This document shows, one piece after another, positions 55,672 to 64,000 of a stretch of DNA of 64,000 nt (position 1 is the stretch's first letter; every line of letters begins with the position of its first letter). The translations under genes were made by a program, and so were the position numbers. Under the pieces are notes generated by a model. The model was not told the origin of the DNA. It did not search any database and saw nothing but the letters and a program-made list of their open reading frames with translations. This DNA is from Cladorrhinum sp. PSN259 (Eukaryota > Ascomycota > Sordariomycetes > Sordariales > Podosporaceae), in assembly GCA_033725935.1 (NCBI GenBank), contig MU867061.1:124001-188000 (forward strand), in the 5' to 3' direction.

Positions 55672-58600
55672 TTAACCCCAAGTACCACCACCACCTCCAC
55701 CCCTTCCACCCCTCTTTTGCGAACTCAAACGCCACTCATCCTCACCCTGGAACTTATTATACAGCGGCTGTATCCTCTCAGCCGCCTTCCTCTTGCTCAA
55801 CTTATCCGTCGGTGCCAACTTGAAGAAAGTCGGGGCGGCATCAATCAACCACTTTGGTTCAATAACAGTGGTGTTATGCATATACTCCCTCGTCGTTAGA
55901 ACCAAATCGTGATAAATAACCCACTCGGCCTGTTTCCCAAACAACGCAGAGCTGGGATGCAGGTAAACCGGCGTCCCCTCCGTCAGGGTCTTGTAACCTT
56001 CTTGCGGATCCTTCCTTGCCGTGTTTCTGAAGAAGCCAGCGCAAAGAGCTTGCCTGACTTTTTCCGTCTCTCGGCCGCAGCTTATGATGGGGTGCCGATG
56101 ACGTTCCATGATCTTGACGATCTGGTCACGAACATCCTTGGCTCTCCTCATGGCACGGAACTGGATGAAGTTCTCGAAACACCAAGGGCTTGAGAACCCA
56201 TTTTGCTTCCACGAGTTGTACACGTTGAGCAGAGTAAGATGATCTCCATGGGGATCGTGGAACTTTGCCTTCTTCTGATCGGCTTGGTTCTGTTTCTCTT
56301 TTGGTCGGTAGAAAATGGTTGGAAGGTTCAGCATCGCGACAATTGTTACCATCTCGTCTGAACATTTCTTGTCCACTGAAGCAATAAGCGCCTTGGCAAG
56401 TGAGGGATCCATGGGGAAATCTGCCATTTTTCTTCCAAGACGCGTCAAGAGACCTTCATCGTCAAGGGCTGCGAGGGCATATAGTTCTTCGAGTGCTGTA
56501 AGCATGGTATTGACCGGTGGTGGATCCATGAAGTCAAAGCGGAGGAGGTCGTTGATACCCATAGCTTTGAGCATAAGGATAGTGGTGGACAGGTTTTGTC
56601 TTTGGATTTCGGGAATGGTGGTGGGCAACATCTCAGATTGGTAAGCAGCTTCGGTGTACAAACGAAAGCACTTTCCTGGACCGGTACGACCGGCACGACC
56701 GGCACGCTGGTTTGCCTGTGCCTGGGAGATAGGGGTGATGATCAGGGAGTCCATGCCGAGTTTTGGGTCATAAGCATTCTGCTTGACGAAGCCAGGGTCG
56801 ATGACATAGTAAATATGATCAATCGTGATGGACGTCTCTGCGATGTTGGTGGCGATAACAACCTTGCGGCTGCCAGGTGGAGCAGGGTCGAAAATCCTAC
56901 TTTGCATCTCGCTAGGAAGTGCAGAGTAGACAGGTAGAATGATGAGCTCTGGTACACCCGACGGCAGTGCCTTCATCCGCTCGTATAAAATCTCACAGGA
57001 TGTGTCGATTTCTTCCTGGCCTGTTAAGAACAGAAGGATATCTCCAGCGGGTTCTGACAGGTGGATTTGCATGACTGTGGTTAAGGCAGCATCGAGATAA
57101 TCCGATTCCGGTTCCCTAGAGTAGAGAATTTCTACAGGGAAAGTTCTGCCGGGAATGGTGAAAATTGGGCAAGAGTTGAAGTACTCGCTGAACTTGTCGG
57201 CATCGAGTGTGGCACTTGTGACGATGACCTTGAGATCGCTGCGCTTCTTCATTGTCTTTTTCAGGAGAGCAAACAAAACATCGGTGGCGATTGTCCGTTC
57301 GTGGGCTTCGTCCAACATGATGACCGAGTACCGCTTAAGATCAGGATCGATCAAAATCTCACGCTGCAACATGCCGTCCGTCATGTACTTGATCTTGGTT
57401 GCTGGACTGGTGACATCCTCGAATCTGATGGTATACCCGACCTCCTGCCCAAGCTGGCATCCAACTTCCTCAGATACACGCTTGGCGACCGAGACAGCAG
57501 CAACGCGACGAGGCTGTGTGCAGCCAATCATGCCGTAGTTGGTGAAGCCAGCTTCAGCAAGATATTGCGTGAGCTGAGTCGTCTTGCCCGAACCGGTTTC
57601 ACCGACAACGATGAGAACCTGGTTTTCCTTGACAGCCTGGATGAGCTGCTCTCGGAAAACATACACCGGCAAAGACTCACGTTGTTCCTTGATGGTCATG
57701 TCTGTGCGTTTTCCGAGCGATTGATCCTTGGGCACAACTGCCCTCTTCCACTCGGGAACCTCTTCAGGGGCTGACTGAGCTGTCCTTCCCTTTCGCAGAT
57801 CGCTTGCGAATTGCCGGTTCTCGGGGTTGGCCATCGGGTCCTGCCATTGAGTCAAGTCCACCTTTGTCTTTTCTTGCTGCGTCTGGGCTTCCTCTTGTCG
57901 CAATTCCTTCCTCTCCTTTGCCAAATTTGCGCCGGCCATAGCAGCGCGGTTGAGCGAACCGTCAGGGGCCTTGACGACTCTGATGGGTGAAAGTTCGAGC
58001 GATTGCTTGGTCTGGCCCGCCAAGAAAGGTGGTTCCTCGTCCCGAATCTCAATATCAACATCCTCCTCCAACTCCATTTGTCCTTCTCCCTTGAGCGTCG
58101 CGTTGTAGTCCTCTTCCAGATCTGGATAGTCAGAGGCTTTGGCGATACCAGCCGCAATCATTTGTCGGATTTCCCATCTTTCTGGTGAAGTCATCCTCTT
58201 CTTTTTCTGTCTCTCCACTGCAGCGGCTATGAACGAGCCACCTCCGTTGATGCCATCAGGGACACTACCAATGGTACCCCTACCGCCCAGAGCTTCCATG
58301 TTGGCGCCGGACCCAAACTTCGGTTGCGGTTCGAGATCCATACCGGTTTCCTGGTCTACGCCCTTCATGGAAAGACCAACCCGATTCCCCTCCATCTTGA
58401 CAACTTTGACCTTGACATTCTGGCCCCTGCTCACGATCTCGTCTGGGTGGCTGATTCGCTGTCCGAAAGCAGAGATATGTACCAAGCCATCCACCTTTCC
58501 CTTTACGCCATGCAAATTGACGAAAGCGCCAAAGTCTTTAACTCCGGTGACATGTCCATCGTAGACCTTGAACAGCACCGGCGCATCGTCGAGGTCTTGT

Positions 58601-59205
58601 GGCGGCGGTCGGCGGAAGTCGTCATTATCGTCTCTGTATCGATCCTTTCGACGTCCCCGCGCTGGCGATCGCGATCTCGATCTCGACCTAGATCTGTATC
58701 TCTCCTTGCGTTTTCGTTTCGAATCGTCGCGACCGTAATCATCTTGGTAGTCGTCTGGTGGAGGGCTACGTTTCCTCGGCGCGCGCTCTTCTTTCTTTGC
58801 GGATGGCTTTGGGGCAAGACTCTCCAGAAGCGCAAATGTATCATCAATGGCTTCTACATCAGCTTCGGCGTCAACCTCCTTGTCGGGTATCGCCAAACCC
58901 TTGAACACTTTTGTTGTTTCCTCGGCAGACCTTTGGTGTTGTTGCTCGGCGTTGCTTTTTGGTCTACCCTTCATTTTGGGATGCATCGTTTGTACCAGAC
59001 GGTCGATACTCTCGACCAAACTTGGCGGGAAGTCGGCGCCGACAGCGGCCAACTTGGCCTTGAAGTCATTGAGGGTGTCGTATTCGAGCCGTTGAGCTAT
59101 GACGAATTCGGCCAGGGTTTTTTCGCTGATTCCAAGGTGGTTTTGTAATTCCGACGTGACTTTCGAAACGAGCGAAAGCAACTCAAGCGATTCTAAATCA
59201 TCCAT
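55672..59205 (-). CDS. prp22: Prp22/DHX8-type DEAH-box splicing helicase
   Basis: An uninterrupted frame of 1177 aa from the ATG at 59205 (MDDLESLELLSLVSKV). An Arg/Ser-rich stretch at about 165-180 and an S1 RNA-binding domain (213-281: VTGVKDFGAFVNLHG) precede the helicase core: GETGSGKTT (535-543), DEAH (632-635), SAT (664-666), and QRAGRAGR in motif VI. The usual winged-helix, ratchet and OB segments follow, then a Gly-rich end. The S1 domain plus DEAH core is diagnostic of Prp22, which releases spliced mRNA from the spliceosome. A further in-frame extension to 59403 begins with a non-ATG codon and is not used. Confidence 0.95.
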   Translation of the reverse strand: MDDLESLELLSLVSKVTSELQNHLGISEKTLAEFVIAQRLEYDTLNDFKAKLAAVGADFPPSLVESIDRLVQTMHPKMKGRPKSNAEQQHQRSAEETTKVFKGLAIPDKEVDAEADVEAIDDTFALLESLAPKPSAKKEERAPRKRSPPPDDYQDDYGRDDSKRKRKERYRSRSRSRSRSPARGRRKDRYRDDNDDFRRPPPQDLDDAPVLFKVYDGHVTGVKDFGAFVNLHGVKGKVDGLVHISAFGQRISHPDEIVSRGQNVKVKVVKMEGNRVGLSMKGVDQETGMDLEPQPKFGSGANMEALGGRGTIGSVPDGINGGGSFIAAAVERQKKKRMTSPERWEIRQMIAAGIAKASDYPDLEEDYNATLKGEGQMELEEDVDIEIRDEEPPFLAGQTKQSLELSPIRVVKAPDGSLNRAAMAGANLAKERKELRQEEAQTQQEKTKVDLTQWQDPMANPENRQFASDLRKGRTAQSAPEEVPEWKRAVVPKDQSLGKRTDMTIKEQRESLPVYVFREQLIQAVKENQVLIVVGETGSGKTTQLTQYLAEAGFTNYGMIGCTQPRRVAAVSVAKRVSEEVGCQLGQEVGYTIRFEDVTSPATKIKYMTDGMLQREILIDPDLKRYSVIMLDEAHERTIATDVLFALLKKTMKKRSDLKVIVTSATLDADKFSEYFNSCPIFTIPGRTFPVEILYSREPESDYLDAALTTVMQIHLSEPAGDILLFLTGQEEIDTSCEILYERMKALPSGVPELIILPVYSALPSEMQSRIFDPAPPGSRKVVIATNIAETSITIDHIYYVIDPGFVKQNAYDPKLGMDSLIITPISQAQANQRAGRAGRTGPGKCFRLYTEAAYQSEMLPTTIPEIQRQNLSTTILMLKAMGINDLLRFDFMDPPPVNTMLTALEELYALAALDDEGLLTRLGRKMADFPMDPSLAKALIASVDKKCSDEMVTIVAMLNLPTIFYRPKEKQNQADQKKAKFHDPHGDHLTLLNVYNSWKQNGFSSPWCFENFIQFRAMRRAKDVRDQIVKIMERHRHPIISCGRETEKVRQALCAGFFRNTARKDPQEGYKTLTEGTPVYLHPSSALFGKQAEWVIYHDLVLTTREYMHNTTVIEPKWLIDAAPTFFKLAPTDKLSKRKAAERIQPLYNKFQGEDEWRLSSQKRGGRGGGGGGTWG

Positions 59206-59752
59206 CTTGTCGGTTGTTGTGGTTGAGGAGCCAAAGTGAAGGAACCCCAAACAGGCGTAGGAAGTTTCAATGTTTCTCGAAGCTCGGCACGCTTGGCCAC
59301 CAAACTGACCAAGGAACTGTTGTTCGCGTCTGGGCTCGCTGGATTCTGCCACTGATTTTCTGACCGCTTTTTGTGAGTGAGAAAAGGTCTTGGCATCTAT
59401 CAAGCACCTTGAAGGTCAAGAAAGTTCTGGCTCATTGACCAATAACCCTAACCCAACCGCTGAACGCTGAGATCCCTGTCCAGGCTCCCCACAGTCGCCT
59501 GAAGCCAGTCTCGAACCGGACAAGCGGCCCTGCATCTTACGCAAGCTCCATGCAACGCTCAACACAGCCTACCAATCTGGTGACGAACGTGACATTCTGG
59601 GCCCATCTTATTGCATCACAGCTCATGCAACCGCTCTCTCTCTCTCTTAACCCATTTGCCTCTGTTCTTTGCAATCCTCATCTTCCACTACAAAACAAAA
59701 AACGAAACAACACCATTTCCCTAAAATTCTTGAGAGCGCATAAAAGACAAAC
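59206..59752. promoter_or_regulatory. Divergent promoter region, Prp22 and Pmp3-family genes
   Basis: Between divergent start codons. CA-rich leader before 59753. No TATA box stands out. Confidence 0.4.
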
Positions 59753-60398
59753 ATGTGCTCATCCGACATTTTCCTCAGCGTGGTCGCAATCCTCTTCCCG
59801 CCGTTCCCAGGTGAGTCTCCCAGCTAATTAGGCAAACCCCACCAGCTCGCTCTGGAGCAATACCACATACAACGGCGTTGAAATACACAAACCGTTAAAA
59901 CACATCGCAAGGTACTAACATGCCCTTCTTCTCATATGTACAGTCTGGGTAAAGCGCGGCATCTGCTCCGCCGACTCAATAATCAACATCCTCCTCCTCA
60001 TCCTCGGCTACATCCCCGGGCTCATCCACGCCTGGTACATCATCTTCAAGCACCCCGAACCGCCCTACGACTACGACTACACCCAAGGCGCCCACAGCGC
60101 CGAGCACGGCCGCAATTCTGCTCACAACAACCAACAAGGCCGCGTCTACGTCTTTGTCCACGATGGCGCCGGTCGTGCGCCGCTCAACCAGAACCCAGCC
60201 CACTACAGCGCGCAACCAAAGATCCAAGGAAACATGAACTACGGCAGCACCAACAACCACGCCGTATCCTCCTCTAATCATGCAGGGCAGGAAGAAGGCA
60301 TCGCAGGTCCAAGCGATGGCGGCGCCCCTCCACCGAGCTACGCGCAAGTAGTTGCCTCCGGCGCGCCGGGCGACCACAAGATCCAGACGCAGGAATAG
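59753..60398 (+). CDS. Pmp3/Sna-family membrane protein with PPSY tail
   Basis: Exons 59753-59810 and 59944-60398 (133-bp intron) give 170 aa. The first 55 residues are the Pmp3/RCI2 domain: two helices, FLSVVAILFPPFPVWVKRG and INILLLILGYIPGLIHAWYI. A polar tail with PPPSYAQV follows. In yeast Sna3/Sna4, a PPxY motif of this kind recruits the Rsp5 ubiquitin ligase for vacuolar sorting; the same is likely here by inference. Longer than plain Pmp3 (about 55 aa). Confidence 0.88.
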
Positions 60399-61113
60399 AA
60401 CGGCAAACCTTCTGCTGCTGTTTCCGACGAGACCACTATCGCCACTTCTACCAAGCCCTCGGTTGCCTGATGATGTCAATGCTGCAGGCGCATTCAACTG
60501 TCCGAGAGAGTATTGCCTGGAGGATGATCAGACGCAGAAACAGAGACAAAGAAGGGCTAGTAGCGTGTCGATATGGGTTCCATAGCGGCGTACCTTGTGG
60601 TGATCCCGTGCATGTGGTGTAACACTTTATGGTTATGGGTACGGTTATGGTTTGGCCTTTTGATTTTGGACTTGTAGGATGTTTGGTTTTGGGAAATATA
60701 TGACGGCGTTTTTAGGCACGCCTTGCTACAGGCAGGATTGGATGGTATGAATGGGTGAAATATGTCGAGGCTACGGTATTATATCGGTCCAGGGATGCGT
60801 ATCTTTGGTAGTGTTCTCCCATAGCTAGTCGACATTATGTATTGGTATTTGCTTTTATGAAAGAAAATCTGCAATCGTAGCTTGTTATCTGAGCTGTTCG
60901 TAAAACGCTCAAGTGCTCTAGTGAACTTGAGACATCTTTTATTGGCGTCTCAGTTGATATCCTTGACTGTTACATCACGAAAAAAAAGTCCAGTCATGGT
61001 AAAATACCTGTTCTTTATGGCTGTTCTTTTGTCCCACTTACTACCGCGAGATGTCTTAATATCTCAAACTATCTGTACGCAATCCCATGCCTTCCCTAGC
61101 TCCAACCCCGACC
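60399..61113. other. Intergenic region between converging genes
   Basis: 3' ends of the Pmp3-family and Arb1 genes. No other feature. Confidence 0.4.
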
Positions 61114-62693
61114 TCACTCCTCATCTTTGTCGCCAATAGGAACATCGTTGATGTTGAAATCCTCCTTGCCATAAACGTTGGGAGCCGGACGCTCGCTCGG
61201 AACAGGCGGCTTGAAGGTAAGCATCAGCGTCTGGGGAAGAAAATTGTAGTAGCTCGGCATGATGTCCTTGATCCGCTTGATGAACTTCCAGCCAAGGCTA
61301 GTCGTGCAAACACTCATCGTGAGCTTCATTCCCGGCTTGAGTAGCTTGAGAATGCTCTCCTCCAGAACGAACTCGACTTCTCCCTTGTCATTGTCCGGAA
61401 TGAGCTCAATCTCGAGGTGATCCCAACCGTCCAGGATAATGGTCCGGCGAGCAGTGAAGGTTCCGCAGGCCTCAACGTCGGGGTGCTTGGGGTTGAAGCG
61501 GTTGATGGCGACCAACTTGGCCTTCATCTTGTCATCGGGGAGCTTGATCTTGCAGACCTCAAAGGCATGAGTTGATGTGTCAACCACATTCCACTCCTGA
61601 TTGTTGCCCGAAGCCTTTGCCAACTCGGGCAACAAAATTGAAGCAATAGCCGCCACTGTAATGATGGCCTGTTGCTCTGTGACGGTCACCTCGGTCTGGT
61701 CCTCGTCATCCTCGTCTTCCTTGCACTTGAGGACGCGAAGGGCGGTAGAGAAGGGGCTGGGAAGCATCTCGCAAATCGCGGCAATGGCCTGCGCCTCCTC
61801 GACAGCCACATCACAAACTTCCAATGCGTTATTGATGTCGTCCTCATACTCGGGGCAGACATCATGGTGAAGAACGTACTTTAGGAAGTTGCTAATCACG
61901 TCGGCAGCAATTGCAATCATGACAATGTCATTGCCAACCTGCCGAACGATATGCTCAGACCTAGGCAGCAACGTCAGTCAAGCAATTCATGTTGAAAAAA
62001 CAGACACGTCAGGGAGGCGGTGGCGCAGAATTAGACCTTACAAGAACCCTGAAGCAACCCCAGTAAAGTCAACATCCCAGTGGTCGGGGAAGTTGGGGTT
62101 GAAGTAGCGAGCGTAGGCACTGTCAGTCTCTCTTCCGCGGGTAATGACATCGTCAGAAATCATCTCCCGAATCTCTGACTTGGAGGACTCCTGAAGCGTC
62201 TCATCCGAAATCTTGGCCGAACTGTTGAACTGCCGGACAGTGGCATCGACCCCGCCGAGTAGCAAATATTCGGAGAAGAGCTTGTTGCGGTCACCTTCCA
62301 GCCTGCGACGGGCGCGGTAGCGCTGGATGCACTCCTCGATGCGATCAACGAATGAACGGTCCGACGAGTAGATGACTGTTCTCTCCTCCTCATACTCGGC
62401 TGGAGTCATGGGCGGCTCGCAATAGTACTCTGTTTAAGTCTTAGTATTAGCCATTGTTGCGACATCACAGCCTCCACGGGGACGCTGGATGACTTACCCT
62501 CGAAGCCCGTGCCGTTGACCTTGTTGGTTTTCTTGGACCGCTTCTTCTTTTTCTTCGGCTCCACGATCCCGGCGTTGGCTCCGATCCTCACTAGGTCTGT
62601 TGATGGGGCGTCATGAGCCGCAGCGTCTCCGGGGACAACATCATGCAGCTCCTCTACCTGGTTAGCGAAGGCAGAAGGGGGCGTAGAAGACAT
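61114..62693 (-). CDS. arb1: Arb1, Argonaute siRNA chaperone subunit
   Basis: Three exons (62693-62498, 62429-62042, 61960-61114) with 68- and 81-bp introns give 476 aa. A Lys-rich N-terminal stretch (KKKKKRSKKTNK) is followed by EYYCEPPMTPAEYEEE, RIEECIQRYRARRRLEGDR, and YFNPNFPDHWDVDFTGV, signature segments of fungal Arb1 proteins. In fission yeast, Arb1 with Arb2 holds Ago1 with duplex siRNA in the ARC complex during heterochromatin assembly. Its presence implies small-RNA-linked silencing in this fungus. Orthology rests on recognition of these segments. Confidence 0.88.
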
Positions 62694-64000
62694 CCTTGCT
62701 CGGTGCTTCGGTTTTTGTGGTGGTTTGTTGCGTTGTTTGGGGGAAATTGGGAAGGAGGCTGAGTGAAGCCTGGCTGTTGTTCTGTATCAGACGAATCAGG
62801 AAGCTTCAGGTTTTGCGGTCAAAGTTGGCCTACAGCAGAGAAGAGGAGACCCTAGAATTGAATGGAAAGACCGCAAGCTGGGATTCGAAGCTGCAACCTA
62901 GAAGTTGAAGTTGCTTGTGAACTTTAGGGAAGGAACGACTGCAGGTAGCAAAGAACCTTGGAAAGGACTCGACTTTTTAGACATTCGAATTGACAGTTTA
63001 TCGAAATGGAAATACCGGCTAGGCAGGAAAAAGGGTGATAAGTTGGGACGACTCCCTCTACTTGCCTATGGTACCTTCATCGTGATGGTCGATCATGGCA
63101 TGATAATTAGATAGCTCCCCAATCCTATGTTTCCTACCCATTTTTTCCTCAGTTTGCAGAGCTTGCCATACTCACGTCATGGACAATCAGCAAGCGTTTG
63201 TTGAAGATGCCTGGGATTGTCAAGCCTCTGGAGGCCCCCAAAATCCCAAAACGGAAATTTGTTTTCTTGTAAGTGGTAAGAGAGAAGAGATGGCGGGAGG
63301 GTTAGGGAATCATTGAGGACATGTCAAGGCACCCAACGCGTCAATCTCTCTGGGGACCCTTGAGATGCATTTCATAGCCACTCAATATAATTTCCCATCT
63401 GTCACATTTATTGTGATTCTCACGATAGGTATTGTTGTCGGTTCTCACATGGTTAGAGGAGGCCTGCTGTCAAACAATCCACAGCGGCTAATGCATGCAA
63501 CTGCCGGCCATTTTTTGTCCACCCAGCACGTCAGCACGGGCACTAACAGTTTGTGTGGGTACCCTCTAGCAAAACGTGGTAAGGTGCGCGAGATTGAAGC
63601 TGAAAAAGTGGAAAAGCCATCAGCTGTCATCAATATCACCAGATAGGCGAGAGATGTTCTCGTGAGAAATACGGGTCCTGTGTCCAGTGCAACGAGTGAC
63701 GGATGCACATGAAGTGTGTTATGGACGGGCCCGGGTTGGCGGTGTGTGACAGCCCTACCGTAAAAGATGAGCAAATATGCAGAACATGGTGCAGTCACCC
63801 GGGGGCCGCAGCCTAGTGGGATTTCCGAATGGCATCCTGTCAATAAGCTTCTTCGACAAGGCAGACTGGATGACCTGTGGCTGTGAAACAATATGCCCGA
63901 GTTGCCCGTGTGTTGCGTAGACATTATTCCGCAGACATCCCGCATGTCCGTACCCGTGTGTCAGTCATTCCGCCACCCCCCGAGACCGCCTGCCACAGAC
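62694..64000. other. Gene-free right end, 1.3 kb
   Basis: Upstream region of Arb1, then DNA with no supported gene. The longest frame (63445-63945, minus) has no ATG-backed or domain-like content. Confidence 0.45.

Noticed and set aside
59206..59403. Longer start for Prp22
   Set aside because: The extension begins at a non-ATG codon and lacks helicase-family similarity; MDDLESLELL at 59205 fits the family.
63445..63945. 166-codon minus-strand frame at the right end
   Set aside because: No domain, no clear start, composition like random GC-balanced DNA.
1..64000. tRNA, rRNA, CRISPR or viral segments
   Set aside because: I looked for B-box-like GGTTCGA patterns, rRNA-like blocks, spaced short repeats and viral genes and found none that could be supported by eye.

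Overview
The window is nuclear DNA of a filamentous ascomycete, most likely a Sordariomycete (Sordariales-like). The evidence is short introns of about 47-133 bp with GT..AG ends in most genes, fungal-only families (HET-domain proteins, Ecp2/Hce2-type secreted proteins, CorA-like membrane proteins, an Arb1 homologue), a Tc1/mariner element whose only defects are two TAA codons at former CpA sites, and an AT-rich stretch with C-to-T/G-to-A decay. The last two point to repeat-induced point mutation (RIP). Exon coordinates were derived by hand, by joining reading frames across splice sites with phase checked. No RNA evidence was available.

Layout. 1-2.3 kb: gene-poor, ending in a RIP-like AT-rich tract with two diverged direct repeats and a MITE-like element. 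2.3-11.3 kb: accessory region with a CorA-like membrane protein (-), a decaying HET gene (+), a fragment of a CbxX/SpoVK-type AAA+ ATPase (-), a GFA-type zinc protein (+), a 7-exon PARP-like ADP-ribosyltransferase with membrane segments (+), and an unidentified broken gene. 11.7-14.9 kb: large HET/coiled-coil/ankyrin protein (-). 15.9-20.3 kb: small genes (YCII domain, unknowns), a broken minus-strand region, and a single-pass membrane protein. 21-24.6 kb: a secreted protein with three Ecp2-like repeats and a secreted alpha/beta-hydrolase. 25.0-26.5 kb: Tc1/mariner element with perfect 56-bp terminal inverted repeats. 26.6-28 kb: unknown membrane protein. 30.2-36.8 kb: cytochrome P450, GPI-type surface protein, pectate lyase, rhodanese/Cdc25-like phosphatase. 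37.9-41.7 kb: Mid2/Wsc-like single-pass protein and Pom33/TMEM33 nucleoporin. 42.9-48 kb: Cys-rich secreted protein, second intact HET gene (-), divergent aminoglycoside-phosphotransferase-fold protein (+). 48.8-53.8 kb: Ser/Asn-rich protein, secreted cytidine-deaminase-fold protein, PLDc_N-like small membrane protein, polytopic membrane protein. 55.7-62.7 kb: the most conserved part, with Prp22 helicase, a Pmp3/Sna-family protein with a PPSY tail motif, and Arb1.

Functional reading. The right end carries housekeeping genes (splicing, small-RNA chromatin silencing, nuclear envelope). The left two thirds are enriched in non-self recognition genes (two intact HET genes and one decayed), secreted proteins acting outside the cell (pectate lyase, esterase, deaminase, Ecp2-like, Cys-rich) and repeats. 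That mix is typical of a fast-evolving fungal accessory region. I saw no rRNA, tRNA, CRISPR or viral segment. The most novel-looking loci are the membrane-anchored PARP-like gene, the three-repeat Ecp2-like protein, the AAA+ fragment beside the HET pseudogene, and the nearly intact, lightly RIPed Tc1 element.
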